In this document: positions 9,718-20,657 of the stretch, one piece after another
How the letters are laid out: every line of letters begins with the position of its first letter
How positions within the stretch are numbered: position 1 is the stretch's first letter
NCBI GenBank assembly: GCA_018806915.1
Contig: JAGKQI010000100.1
Span: 2,170,001 to 2,234,000 of the forward strand
Direction of reading: 5' to 3'
DNA from: Phytophthora colocasiae
Taxonomy: Eukaryota; Oomycota; Peronosporomycetes; Peronosporales; Peronosporaceae
DNA: 64,000 bases
Notes under the pieces: model-generated
Database searches by the model: none
Seen by the model: the letters and a program-made list of their open reading frames with translations, nothing else
Told to the model about the DNA's origin: nothing
Position numbers and translations under genes: made by a program

Positions 9718-11138
9718 TGTGGAGGAGCGGATCAGGCCAAAATCTTGTTGAGGCCGATCGCGATCGCCACTTGCGCACAGACACCGACTAACGGAGGGGT
9801 CCCCCGATGATCCGTGATCTTGCTGTGTGTAGTGTTCACCTTGTGTACCCGTCGGTAGGCGGGTTACGCTCTTCCAGGTGACTTCTGAAGATGTCTTGGG
9901 ACGAGAAGAATGTCTTGGGCGACGCAGGGGTGTGAGATAGCGTGGGAATACTTCACTCTACCTCGGAGGGTTTGATCCGGGTCACAGGCGAGTTCTCGAG
10001 CCTTGATCCGGTCGCCTGGTCTTTGATCCAGGTCTTCCAAAGGTCCAATGTTGGGGATCTATTCCCTTCCTTTACGATGCTTGCCGCTTCCTATAGCGGG
10101 GGTCTCGATGGGTTGAGAGTCGACGGGATCGTCCAGCCAAGCAGCCAATTCCTTCCGATCCGTAATAAGCACTTAAAGGATATATCACTAGATAGGGTAA
10201 AACTGGCCAATATATTATCCAGTTATAACCTCTATACTAGATCTCTTCTCCTTACCTTCTCGATGCCGATGGGCCAACCTGTTCCGGTCTTGAATGAAGG
10301 CACTTGTGGGGTCCAGAGCAAATTCGATTCTCCTTACGGTTATTCCTATGCCTACTAGTCCCATCCTCAGCTGCTATCCTACGATCGCCTGACATCTGGC
10401 TACACAGCTGCTCTTCCGATCTTCGATCTCGATCTCACCTAACCCTTGACCGCGATCCCGATCAGCGATCTCGATCAGCGATTCCAATCATGAGTCGCCT
10501 TGCTTGATCTCGCATCCCCGCGTCGTCGACATTCGAGATCATGATCTTCCTGAGCTTAAGCATCGCTTCTCCGTGCGACCGATGCTGCAAACACTGTCAG
10601 GGTCAGAAATCTCCTCTCGGGATGATCTCTGCAATGACCGCCTCCTTGAGTACTCTTTGAACCTCTTTCGGCTTAACACGGCGTGGGAACGTCACTGATC
10701 TTGCGAAGTCCCTGCTGATCCTTGGATATTGGCATCCTCCGCGGTCCTTCGTGGTCAGATCATTGTCGATCCAGGGCAGATCGCACCGGGCCCGATCCAT
10801 CGCCGCCTTGATCCCCTGATCTCCCCAGAACTCGGATATTTCTTGTACGATCTCAGGAAAGGCGTTCTCTTCTTTTCCGGTGCCGAGTCATCACGTGGGA
10901 ATGTACTGCAGAGCTCTTCGATCGCTTAGTCTCACTCGGTCGAGTCGTCATCCATCATCCACCTGCCAACTGGAGAGATTAAGACGATTACAAGCCTAGG
11001 TCCCTTCATCGGCTGTCGTTCGCGTAGTCTGGGGTCATCAATCGACATCTTGCTTTGCCAGGGACCCCTGTCGCTTGATCCGACTCTCTCTGGGCCCGAC
11101 GTTGCCTTTCTCGTATTTCTTATTCGCGCTTCACTACA
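9718..11138 (+). repeat. Family F LTR, plus orientation
   Basis: Starts TGTGGAGGAGCGGATC and ends TTCACTACA. It is homologous throughout to the solo LTR at 39595-40962 and, inverted, to the array LTRs (for example 45764-47082). It contains the shared block beginning CAGACACCGACTAACGGAGG and a long GATC-rich central part. The 3' end stops at the inner of two CACYACA motifs, so the last 40 bases seen in the array are absent. No gag follows, so this is a solo or truncated LTR. Most short frames inside are incidental. Confidence 0.75.
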
Positions 11139-11613
11139 ATCTCTTCTCACAGGCAGCGAGACATCAACCTCGGCTATTGGCTCTGCACCTTGTTGAAGCT
11201 TCTCTGCAACTCGGACTTAAGCGTAATCTGTTGTCGCAACAAGTCGTCACTTGTTGAGTTTTGGTAGCACTTGACAGAGGTTTAACTTGATGTACTCGGG
11301 CAGGATGCCGTCGACGTTCACGTTCAAGTCGGGTTGCTTGCAAGCAGGTAAATTGAGATCTGATTGTTAAACGGCTATCGACTTCACTAACTCGATCCTT
11401 GTCCTCGATCATATTCACCTTGCAGTTCACATGTAGTTCTCGCGGTTCTTCGCCAATGTCGTCTGTCACGTCGTCAGCCTGGAAATCATAATTCGCTATG
11501 GCAGCTGTGTTCAGCTGAATGTGCTTTGGCGGACCCTCAGCCCGCTGATGCGGCTGGGCTTCGTACTAGTCGTCAGTACGGGTTTGACGAAGATATTGCG
11601 ACATTCCCTCCCT
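11139..11613. other. Unassigned sequence between F LTR and element G
   Basis: A minus-strand frame of 101 codons (11164-11469) has no motif I recognise. It may be the degraded 3' region of element G or part of another gag. Confidence 0.25.
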
Positions 11614-12770
11614 CTAGCGACGACGCCCCGTGCGTTGGTGATAGCGCTGGATGAGGCCCTCAATAGAAGTCAGGTTGTTGGCCGGCTCCCAGGTTGTTGC
11701 TGGCTGTCCGAGCCACTTTACTTCGTAAAGTGTACGGCCCTTTGAGTGCTTATGGTTGATGATGTCCTCGACCAGCTCACCTTCACTACTATCTGCGAGT
11801 CGAACCTTGAAAAGACGTTGTCGTGGTCGTCGGTATTCCTTCTCAATGTACGGCTTCAGTAGACTCGTATGGAAGACAGGGTGTATCTTTACGTTGGGCG
11901 GTAGCTTGAGCTGGTAATACTCACGGCCAATACACTTTGTGACCGTGAAAGGTCCCACCCATCGTGCTCCCAACTTCTTCTTGGTTGTGCCGAGGTGTCG
12001 TGGAGATGGTGCTAACCCGAGAGCAAGACCTCGGTGCCCACCTTGAATTTCTGCTGGCGTCGGTTCCGGTTGTATTGCTTTGCCATTTGGTCCTGCGCTT
12101 CCGCAATTCCTCGCCTAGCCTTGGCGAGAATGTCTGCTTGGATGTCGATGAACTCGGCTATAGTCGCCTTCCGCATCGCACTTGGCAGGCTCGGTATGTT
12201 TAACGTCGCTGGCGTTCGCGGAATGTAGCCAATATCTGCTTCAAATGATGACAATTGGATCGCTGACTGGAATCGTGCGTTGTAGGCAAACTCCGTCAAG
12301 CACAAGTGGGTGTTTCAGTCGTCCGAGTCGGCGTTGGAGAAGGCTCGGAGATAGTTTTCCACTGTTTGATTGAGTCGTTCGGTGATACCGTCTCCTTGAG
12401 GGCCGAAATGCTGTCGTTAGCTTTTGTTCGACGCCGAGTAGTTCACATAGCTGTTTCCAAAAGGCCGACGTAAACTTGGAGTCACGGTCAGACAATATCA
12501 CATGTGGTAAGCCATGCAGTCTGAATACCTCTTGGCGAAATCGCTGGGCAACCGCAGCTGCGTTGTCGGTCACCTTCCCGGCCACCCTCTTCGTCAGTTG
12601 GTCAACGACGAGCATTACGACATCGTGCTGGCGAGGTGTCACAGGTAAATGCGTGATGAAATCCATGGCAACGTGACTCCACCGCTGCGTTGGAATCGCA
12701 TGGCTGTTAAGCCTACCAGGCGGCTTCTCGTTCCGAGCCTTGGTACGCGCACAGATTTCACCAACTTTGA
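11614..12770 (-). pseudogene. pol: Element G integrase core, GPY/F module and chromodomain
   Basis: Read on the minus strand: catalytic Asp in MDFITHLP, second Asp in LSDRDSKFTSAFW, then after a frame change near 12420 the Glu in GDGITERLNQTVENYL. A TGA interrupts at about 12310. The end of the core (CLTEFAYNARFQSAI), the GPY/F-type module (WVGPFTVTKCIGREYYQL, then HPVFHTSLLKPY) and a chromodomain (LVEDIINHK, YEVKWLGQPATTWEP) follow. Such chromodomains are thought to direct integration to chromatin marks. At least two frameshifts and one stop make it a pseudogene. Confidence 0.8.
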
Positions 12771-12811
12771 CCCTATTAGCGGTTTAACCCTACATAAACC
12801 CTAATTCGTAC
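12771..12811. other. Insert carrying two telomere-like TAGGGTT words
   Basis: On the minus strand this small stretch reads TTAGGGTTTATGTAGGGTT. It lies where the integrase zinc domain should continue, between the HH and CC halves. The resemblance to TTTAGGG telomere repeats is two units only and may be chance. Confidence 0.25.
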
Positions 12812-13246
12812 TTAGTCGGGTTCTCTCGGTACTCGTTTTTTTGCTCCGGTTTTACTCTCGACGAGCCGACTCTTGCGTTCGATGCCAGGGTGCCCGTAGA
12901 CAGCGCTGTCATGGAATTGCTCGACAACATGATCAATCAGCTCCTTCACTCGTGGTAGGACGAGACGCGGACTGGCATGATTGGCGCCTTGGTAGTACTG
13001 GTAGCCATCGTCTAGCGAGTATCGTTCAAAATGACGTGGGACAGTCGGCAGCTCCGAGTGTACGCCTGTGGTTGGCGGTGTATTGGCAAGGAGCTTGAGC
13101 AAGGGGGGTGTGGTCGGGTCTTCAGAGTATCGCTTAACCGCTTCCGAGACTGTTGCTGACAACGTGTCATTGACGCGGTCACGGATATTCTGGCGCGTAG
13201 CGACCGAAGCCAGTGTCACAGGATCAGTCTTAATCGATGAGTCGAA
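12812..13246 (-). pseudogene. pol: Element G RNase H/integrase linker and HH half of the zinc domain
   Basis: The minus-strand frame gives FDSSIKTDPVTLASVATRQN, a linker, and then YYQGANHASPRLVLP and HDSAVYGHPGIERK. The last of these supplies the two His of the HHCC domain. The frame then runs into unrelated sequence, so the Cys pair is lost. On its 5' side it joins a plus-strand segment at about 13246. Confidence 0.7.
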
Positions 13247-13613
13247 ATTACCTCTTCGACCGTCCGTTTGTTGTGGAAACCGATCACAAGAGCCTGGAGA
13301 CGGTGTTCCAGCAGAAATCAATTTTGAGGCGAATTGAGCGGTGGTACGATGAACTCGCCGATTACCGGTTTAGCATTCAGTACATCAAAGGAACGACCAA
13401 CGATCGAACTGTGCAAGTGTCGGCAGTGGCCACGCGTGCAGCCCGCGAGCGCGATCTGGTGCCGCTGTTCTGCGAGAAGAACTGATCCGAGAGATGCGGG
13501 TTGATCGGATCAGGCAAGCCCAGGACGAGAAGGTCTGGATCGCCGGGCTAAAGAAGTACTTGGCCGGGCAGATCGCATTTCACGTCGACCGGATACGCGC
13601 CACGTTCGAAGGC
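13247..13613 (+). pseudogene. pol: RNase H tail and linker on the wrong strand inside element G
   Basis: Plus-strand reading gives YLFDRPFVVETDHKSLE, then WYDELADYRFSIQYIKG, which is the C-terminal half of a Ty3/gypsy RNase H. It begins exactly where the minus-strand RNase H stops (LFGLRTWRV at 13614 and above), as if inverted in place. Its far end, however, reads VSAVATRAARERD and, in another frame, MRVDRIRQAQDEKVWIAGLKKYL. That linker resembles element E (31840-31970), not element G. This is a mosaic with strand switching. Confidence 0.7.
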
Positions 13614-14411
13614 CGAACAGGATAGCTAAGAGTTCCTTCTCTCGAATAGAGTAATTGACTTCAGCCGCCTTAGATTTGCTCGATCTCGTGCCCGTCGTGT
13701 AGCTCTTTCTGAAAGAGGACCCCACCCATCGCAAAATCGAAGGCCATGCGCAGGAAGAAATCCTTGCTGAAATCCGGAATTGCAAGCACTGGAGTGCGCG
13801 AGATACGATCCTTCAAAGCCTGAAAGTGATGCTGCAACTGTGGTGTTCATGTCAGTCTAGCTCCTTTTGCCTTTAACATCTTGAACAGTGGACCCGCAGC
13901 CCGAGCAGAATCGTTGTACGTAGACGGCGGTGCCCAAGAATGACTGCATGTCGTGCTTTGTCTTGGGCAACGACCATTCTCGGATGATGCGGACCTTCTC
14001 GGAGTTGATACGCACTCCATCACGTCCAACGATGTCACCCAGGCACGGAATTGATGAGGCCCCAAACACGCACTTGCTCAACTTCACATAAAATTTGTGC
14101 TTGTGAAGCCGTGCAAACACACGATCGAGTGCGGTGAGGTGCTCCTCCAGGTCGTGACTGCGCGTAAAAATGTAGATGTCATCGAAGTAGCTTTGGAAAA
14201 TATCACTAAGGTCGCTCATGATGCGCCAAATACCGTCGTTGAAAGTGGCTGGTGCATTGGAAAGACCCATCGGAACAATCAAGTACTCGTTGAGACCGTC
14301 AGGTGCCTGGATGTTGCAAAATATGATGGCACCCACTCCTGAAGAAGACGTTAGGATGACCACCAGATCCTTTAAGCTGAGGAAGCTACGTTGAATGCAG
14401 GAACGAAGCAA
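13614..14411 (-). pseudogene. pol: Element G reverse transcriptase (C-terminal part) and first half of RNase H
   Basis: The RT region shows IVPMGLSNAPATFN, the catalytic box SYFDDIYIFTRS (a YxDD with Phe at x) and the thumb (CVFGASSIPCLGDIVGRDGV). The region before APDGLNEY is scrambled, so fingers and the first catalytic Asp are missing. After a frame change near 13850, RNase H resumes with NYSIREKELLAILFGLRTW, where REKEL carries the catalytic Glu. It stops at the inverted segment. Confidence 0.75.
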
Positions 14412-14648
14412 GAACGAGGACAGTATTGCTCTGTTATCGTGTTTTTTCAGAGTGATGAAGAGGAGTCGTTTTGAAACTACTACCAGTGCCTGCTAGTTAT
14501 AGAACTATGTAGATATGCAAACTGTGATATCTCACAGATTTCACTTCTGGCGGACGTTTTCTCCTGTCAATTTCGGCTACTATGAAAGTATCTTGCCCAT
14601 ACTGATCAATGCAATTGGTAACACGACCTCCATTGGAAGAGACCTACG
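14412..14648. other. No gene recognised
   Basis: AT-rich junction between the 5'-truncated element G and the 3' end of element H. It contains short direct and inverted words but no supported feature. Confidence 0.3.
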
Positions 14649-15617
14649 TCATGTGGAAAGAACACTTAGATGAATTGTCATGGTGGATAATCCACCCGCC
14701 CACGAACCTGCTTGGTCGTCTTGAGAAACGAATAGTATGCCAGTACGTTTACCTCGCAATCGCTTGGAACCCCGCGGGTTCATTCCATTTAGTCGCTTTA
14801 GAAATCCCTTGATCAAACCAGGTACCGACTGTAAATTCGCCACTGGCTCCCAAAGAGTAATCATCGCTCGAACCCCACTTGCACTTGTATTCATCCAGCC
14901 TAGTCGATGCTCCACAATATCCTCGATCAAATGTCCTTCATTCCCGTCCTTCAATCGCACGGTAGGTACAACATTTCGTCGAGATGGAGAATCATATTTC
15001 CGCAAAGGCTTTAGATCCATCGTGTGAAATACCGGGTACAGCGTTACTTGCGATGGTAAATTCAACCGATATGAGACACCCCAATGTTGTTTTTCAACAA
15101 CTTCGTATGGTCCAATCCATTTGGGGTGCCAATTTCCGCTTGAGTGCACCAGCATTTTATACTCAAATTTCTTGTAGATACAAGTACCATATCTCCTAGC
15201 TGGAAGGTTTGATCACGCTTTCCTTTATCAAACTGTAACTTCATATTTCGCGCAACGTCGGATTTTTGCTTGAAGCTCACGCAGAATTTTCTCCAAATGC
15301 AAGATGAAAGTCGTGGATGCGTCCTTCGCCTTTTCTGAAGTTTGAATTTCATTGTGCACCGGCATCGGAGAATTGTATCCCAAGTCAGCGAAAAAACGGT
15401 GTCATTTGAATACTGGCTTAATAATGTCTGTTGTATGCGAACTCCCACCAATGCCAAGTAGTCTGCCCAATCGTTCTTGTATCCACTCGCGGTAGCTCCT
15501 AAGATATGAAGCCGAGATCGCGTTGGTACGCTCAACTTGTCCGTCCGTTCGCTGCTGATATGCAGCAGCCATCCTCAACTTGGTGCCGGTCAATCTGGCA
15601 CATTCTTGGCCATGCCG
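14649..15617 (-). pseudogene. pol: Element H integrase C-terminal half and chromodomain
   Basis: The minus strand carries QECARLTGTKLRMAAAY and RTDGQVERTN with the catalytic Glu. After frameshifts come the end of the core, the GPY/F-type module (WIGPYEVVEKQHWGVSYRL, HTMDLKPLRKY) and a chromodomain-like segment (HLIEDIVEHRLG, LWEPVANLQSVPGLI). The first two catalytic Asp and the zinc domain are not here. They lie on the opposite strand at 15618-16137, so the integrase gene is cut by an inversion. Confidence 0.75.
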
Positions 15618-16137
15618 AACGTTTTCGCTATTTACTACGACATGAATGGTGTCTCCCGCGTGTGGATACCAGCTGAGAGTATTGAAGTCCAAAATGCTAT
15701 TCTGTGGGAGCTGCATGCTAGTGCTCATTGTGATCACCCAGGGATTGAAAAACAAAACGATTCATGCCGTTCAAGAGAAATGTTATTGGCATAACATAGC
15801 GCGTAAGATTATACAATACGTCAAGACTTGTCAGGCCTGTCAGCGAAGTAAAGGGAGAACAGGAAAAGCACCTGGCTGTCTGTGTCCATTGGAAGTAGCA
15901 ACAGCAAGATGGGAATCTAGCGGAATGGATTTTGTTACTGGCTTCCGAAAAATAAGAAGGGAAATGATGCGGTTGTAGTGATTGCCGATCGTCTAACAAA
16001 ACGCATTTCATTGAAACAAACACGACAATCTCAGCAGAGGAATTCGCTTCACTGTTCCTAAACCACTACGTGCGATATCACGGGATTCCACGCGACATCA
16101 CCTCTGATAGAGATTCCAAGTTTACTTCGAAGTTCTA
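15618..16137 (+). pseudogene. pol: Element H integrase N-terminal half, inverted in place
   Basis: The plus strand reads YYDMNGVSRVWIPAE, HASAHCDHPGIEK (HH pair), VKTCQACQRSKGR (CC pair), GMDFVTGF (first Asp) and ITSDRDSKFTSKF (second Asp). These should precede the QECARLTG part on the minus strand. Both ends of this block fall exactly at the missing joints: KHKPNV on the minus strand (about 16150) should run into VFAIYYD, and FTSKF should run into QECARL. A nearly identical word, GCCGAACGT or GCCGAATGT, sits at the two breakpoints in opposite orientations. Confidence 0.8.
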
Positions 16138-16739
16138 GATACATTCGGCTTATGCTTGTTCTTCAAGCAGCGTAACACTTCCTTCTGAGTGTCTTGAGCT
16201 CTGCGAACTTGATCCATCAACGATAGCGGTGCTAAATGCTTCACTGCGTACAATTGCTTATTTTTCTGGTCCAGGAAATCAATTTCGAAATCGCTGCGTC
16301 TACTAAGGGCGCCTGCCACTGTTTGTCTCGCCCGGAATATAGCTGAATTTCAAAGTATAATCTGCAAGTTGATCGTACCAGCGGCAGATACGGCGACTTT
16401 TTTGCGTTAGGACTTTCTCTAATGAACGATGATCGGACTCCACAATGCACCCTCCATCAATAAGGTACACACGCCAAATATTCAAGCAGTGGATAATAGC
16501 TAACATCGCCTGTTCGTGAGTAGGAATTTAGTTCGGCCGATGTGTGTTTTTGTTTTCGTAAAAGCTATTGGGTGTTCGATGCCTGAACTTGTATTTCGTT
16601 GCTGCTGCTCGACCTCCTCTGAACAGGACGACATCTGAAAAAGCACACCTCCAATGGCAAATTGGGAAGCATCCGTTCGAATACGAAAGGGACGAGAAAA
16701 GTCAGGAAGTGCCAACACCGGCGTTTGAGATAAAGCCAT
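16138..16739 (-). pseudogene. pol: Element H RNase H and linker
   Basis: Minus-strand frames give RIRTDASQFAIGGVLFQ with the first RNase H Asp, IHCLNIWRVYLIDGG, VESDHRSLEKVL, ICRWYDQLADYTLKFSYI, and ALSRRSDFEIDFLD at the tail. At least two frameshifts separate the parts, and the conserved Glu motif region is degraded. The linker runs to KHKPNV and then meets the inverted block. Confidence 0.75.
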
Positions 16740-17734
16740 CTTGAGCTTGTCAAAAGCTGCCTGTGCCGCGGTCCAGACGACGACTTTTGCCTTTGATTTT
16801 TCACTAAATTGAATAATGGAGCACTGATCTCGGAGTAGTGACTGCGGAATCGCTGGACGTAAACCGTCGTACCCAAGAATGACTGTAAATCTTTAACACT
16901 GTGAGGAATAGGATCACTGCCACTTTATCGGGGTCGACCCTGACACCTCGAACGCCTAGACAAGGGATTTCATGGCTACATATAGTTGACGTAGCTAGTT
17001 TCAGGTACAGTTGTCGTTCTTGACAACGTCGAAAGACGCGTTCGACAGCTTCTAAATGCATTTTGACGTCTGTCCCGCGAGTAAACACGTAGATATCATC
17101 AAAGTATGTTGCCACTGTGTCTGCCAAATCCCTAAAAATCCCAGCTACAATACGATTAGAAGTTACAGGGGCATTACTTAAACCCATAGGTACAGCAATG
17201 TACTCGAAAAGACCGTCCGGAGTTTGAAACGCTGTTAACGGAATATCCTTTTCTCTCATGCGTATCTGGTAATAACCAGACAACAAGTCAAAGCAACTGA
17301 ACCAGCAGCATCCAGCCATCCGATCCAAAATGTTATCTTTCCTTGGCATAGGAGTGGATTGACGTATCGTGTGCTCATTCATCGCGCCGTAGTCATGCAC
17401 AATATGCCACCCCATCGGCTTTCTAATGCAAAAAGTCGGCGCACCATGAGGTGAAATGCTAGGGCGAATAAGTCCAGCAGCAAGCATCTCCTTTAACCAT
17501 TCACGTAAAGTATTAGTTTGTTCGGGGCTTAAGTGGACGGAAAATGGCACCGTGACTAGGGTTTAATTCCATTTCGTGTTCTCCGTGAACCGAGGGGCCT
17601 TTAGGTAGTTGTGTACGGAATATTTTTTCGTACTTTTTGATCAAGGGGTACGCCGGGTTCGATTTGAACGAGTCCTGATCCGTTGTTGCGTGACGCTTTG
17701 ACTTTTCCCATGTCTTGGTCTCGGCCGCATTCAT
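16740..17734 (-). pseudogene. pol: Element H reverse transcriptase
   Basis: Starting from HEMELNPSHGAIFRPLKPR, the minus strand shows LREWLKEMLAAGLIRPS, APTFCIRKPMGWHIVHDYG, the first catalytic Asp in FSCFDLLSGYYQIRM, and IAVPMGLSNAP. The catalytic box is TYFDDIYVFTRG and the thumb includes HEIPCLGVRGVRVD. A frame change near 16880 moves into TTVYVQRFRSHYSEI and ISAPLFNLV. The palm is otherwise complete. Confidence 0.8.
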
Positions 17735-18095
17735 GTGGTGATTGTGTGATTAAGTCTCATCAAGATACACCGGGAGAACTTCACTTCCAGTTTGCCACGC
17801 CGTATAACCGTTTTCTGAGGTAATACTACTAAAAATGCGAAAGCCTTCTTTTTGACAATTCGTTTTGCTTGTTTCATCGAGACGTATCTGGTCATTCCAT
17901 GCTTTTCGCAGAAGTGGAATTGCTTTTCCGTCAGACCCCGTAGTACATGCAGCTTGGTCGGCCGCTGTTGTCGTCGATTCTTGATTTTTAAGACAGGCGC
18001 TCGTAGTTCAATATCCTGTTGCCGCCGCACTGCCTTGTAAGGTGGTTTCTTACGATGTTTCACTACAAATGTGACAAAGTGATCGGTGTCGTACA
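17731..18095 (-). pseudogene. pol: Element H Pol linker upstream of RT, truncated by a D LTR
   Basis: A minus-strand frame of mostly basic residues (VVKHRKKPPYKAVRRQQ, TRYVSMKQAKRIVKKKAF) sits between the missing protease and the RT. It loses similarity to anything retroelement-like at 18096, where the D LTR starts, so the 5' part of element H, including gag, protease and LTR, is not in the window. Confidence 0.55.
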
Positions 18096-18100
18096 TGTGG

Positions 18101-19147
18101 TGTAGTGGATCCACTGGAATGAGCAGGGATCCAACGCTCACACACGGCGCCCAGACACTGACTAACGGAGGGGGTACTCCGATAACCGTGGGGGTTGCTG
18201 AGGCTCACCTTGTGTACCCGTCAGTGGGCGGGATCTGCTCTTTCAGGAACGGGAGAGTGTACACAGGCGTGAGGGCTTGAACGTACTTGGCGGGGACTTG
18301 GGAGGTTGGACTTGCGTGGGGGGGTTCCTGCACACAGGTCCTGGTTGGGGGATCTTGGTCTTGAACTCGAAGATCTTGTGGATCCTGGGATCCGGGGTTG
18401 CCTTGGTGGGTGTGGACTTCCTTTTCCTTTCCTTTACTGTCTTGCTTACCGCCTCCTGTAGCGGTTGATCTAGGGTGGTTGAGATATCGAAGGATCCTAC
18501 GTTTAAGCAATCAACGCCGTGGGATCCGGGGTCTTCACTGCGTAAGGTAAGCCGGCCAAAACGGGGATCCGATCTTAGCTGTAGCTAGGTATGCGAAGTA
18601 ACTTGCCGGAACACTAAGGGGAGGCCAATACACTATCCTCTTCCCTTGTCCTGGACCCTGAAGAAAACCACTTGCGCGCTAGAAGGTAAATTCGACTCTC
18701 TGATTTATGGTTATCCAGTTTCTCATCCTGTACCCTATTTTTCCCATCGTAAATCTCTATCTTGAATCATGCTGGCTCTCCTGCAACTGCTTTACTTCGT
18801 TGATGTGAGGATCCGAGCCTAGATCCGAGGATCCGGCATCTGGATCCGAAAGTCTTGGATCTTGAGGATCCGGCATCTGGATCCGGGGATGTTGGCTCTG
18901 GATCCGATGACCTTGGATCGCGGATCTTCTTCCATCGGGATCCGCACTTATGGCGGTGGGATCCGCCCTTAGGACGGTGGGATCCGAACTCAGGTCGGCC
19001 AGGCCAGCCCGATCCTAACTTAGGATCTGCCCTAGAGTAGTATCCAGTTTCAGGGATCTGTCCTTATCGTGGCACCATGCCGCACGTCACCCATCATCGT
19101 GGTCGTTCTGCATCATATCCGGCTTAATTTGAATCCACTTCACCACA
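18101..19147 (+). repeat. Family D LTR, full length
   Basis: Begins TGTAGTGGATCC and ends TTCACCACA; homologous to 30422-31358 and to fragments at 21449-21805 and 24619-24883. It shares a block with the F LTR (CAGACACTGACTAACGGAGG and the following 90 bases), so D and F LTRs are related. The middle is saturated with GGATCC words. D gag follows in the same orientation about 90 bases downstream, so this acts as a 5' LTR. Confidence 0.8.
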
Positions 19148-19236
19148 ATCACCCCTGGGACGAGGTTGTTGCCACACGACGGCATCACGTCGTTCCCAGT
19201 CCAGTTCGCCACTCTTCCAATCGCGACCTCAGCAAC

Positions 19237-19360
19237 ATGGATCGCTCTGCCGACGCAAGCTCCTCCACTTATACCACGGTGTTCTTCGGCCAGGACCGCC
19301 CTGCGGCTCCGCTCCCATGTCCCAAGCTCCCTCCGATCTCGCTGCAGCCGCTACTCCAAC
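19237..19360 (+). pseudogene. gag: Family D Gag N terminus, split by C LTR (copy 1)
   Basis: The ATG at 19237 opens MDRSADASSSTYTTVFFGQD and continues to the Leu-rich stretch before 19361. The uninterrupted relative at 24985 goes on with PTVPDLDPVYAAVASL where this one meets TGTAACGGGG, so a C element inserted here. Confidence 0.75.
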
Positions 19361-19797
19361 TGTAACGGGGTTACACGTACAAGTGGTAGTACCACTTGTA
19401 ACTCTAACAGTTAGGATAACTGTTAGAGGTTGGAAATGGGCCTCAGACCTTGGTGTGCTGTACACCAATGGCTACATGGGCGAACCACATTATTGGGTGG
19501 TTCGTGTGCATTTGTGCAAATTATTGGTAGAAAGTAACGGATTTCTACCAACCACTGAGCAGAGTTTCTGCCAACCACACGTTGTCAGACCCTTTAGAAA
19601 TAGATAACAAACAGTTTTAGGAGGTCCATAATTGGCTTATGCCAAATTTAATAACAGATCTCATTTTACGGTATAATTTAGTTATATTTGATTTAATTTT
19701 ACTTATTTAAATAAGCATACTTAAATTAAGTCTATTCTAATTACACGCTTCCTCATAACTTGTACGCCACCTAGTGGGTCTAAGTAGACCCATTACA
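19361..19797 (+). repeat. Family C LTR, plus orientation (5' LTR of a truncated C element)
   Basis: Starts TGTAACGGGG and ends CCCATTACA, 437 bp. Two bases on, TGGTAGCAC provides the primer binding site. It is shorter than the 454-459-bp copies, partly because a complete small hairpin (TACACGT/ACGTGTA, seen at 34510) is missing near 19758. Confidence 0.9.
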
Positions 19798-19846
19798 CCT
19801 GGTAGCACTTTGTAGTCCGTCCCACGACCGACTGCTGTTCGTTCGT

Positions 19847-20641
19847 TTGGAGTCATACGAACGCGGGGTAGATAACTCCCCAATGGATGAGGGATCTGCT
19901 GGGACCCCTCACATGTCCGTGACGCGCACGGACTGTGCCCACCTGTCAGATCCAGAGTGGGAAGCTCTCCAAAGACTTTCACAAAGTCATTGGGGAGGCA
20001 GCGGTAGCGACGATGCTTCGTACGCTATCGCCAACAGAGCAACACGGTGTTGCTCTGGGGTACATTGTTAAGGAGCAACGAGATGTTGCTGCCTCGGTGG
20101 CTTCCCCTAAGCCACGCGTGGAGTCGTTGAAACTCCACGTGAGTACCTACACGGGGAAGGAGGACGAGACCCTCCTTCGTTGGCTTGTCGAACTCGACAC
20201 AGCCATTGCGGCTCGACGTATCGTCGACCCGATGGCGCCGACTCTCGGATCCTACGTTCTTCAGCACGTATGAGGTGTTCAAGGAGGAACTCAAACTTGC
20301 GTTTGAGCCTCCGAAGAACGAGTTCAGATCGAGAACGGAGTTTCTCGATCTGCAGCAGGGCAAGGATAATGTTCACACCTTTGCCCAGCGTGCTCGATAC
20401 TTGGTATCGAACGTAGTGGCCAACCCGATCGACGAGGCGACCAAGGTCGTCACGTTCATGAAGGGACTAAGAGATGGTCCCGTCAAAACATACCTCTTCC
20501 GAGAGTATCCGATACTCTCGAGGAGGCGATCAGCCTTGCGATGCAAGAGGAGTTTAGCCGGCGTCAAGCTAGACTCCATCCGAACGCGCCGAAGCCGGCG
20601 CGTCCTGTTGTGAAGACGGAAGAACAAGTGTAGTAACATCG
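19847..20641 (+). pseudogene. gag: Family C Gag, frameshifted (copy 1)
   Basis: The start codon has become TTG at 19847 (ATG in the other copies). The frame gives ESYERGVDNSPMDEGS and TDCAHLSDPEWEALQRLSQ, then shifts at the CACAAAGTC run. The next frame gives VIGEAAVATMLRTLSPTEQ and HVSTYTGKEDETLLRWLVE. A second shift leads into the capsid core FFSTYEVFKEELKLAFEPP, SRTEFLDLQQGKDNVHTFAQ and ATKVVTFMKGLRDGPVKTYL. A half zinc knuckle (NIGHYARECM) ends it. Recognised as a retrotransposon Gag by this capsid pattern and its position. Confidence 0.7.
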
Positions 20642-20657
20642 GTCACTATGCACGCGA

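Noticed and set aside
12780..12805. Interstitial telomere repeat
   Set aside because: Only two imperfect TAGGGTT words; too short to claim, kept as a low-confidence note.
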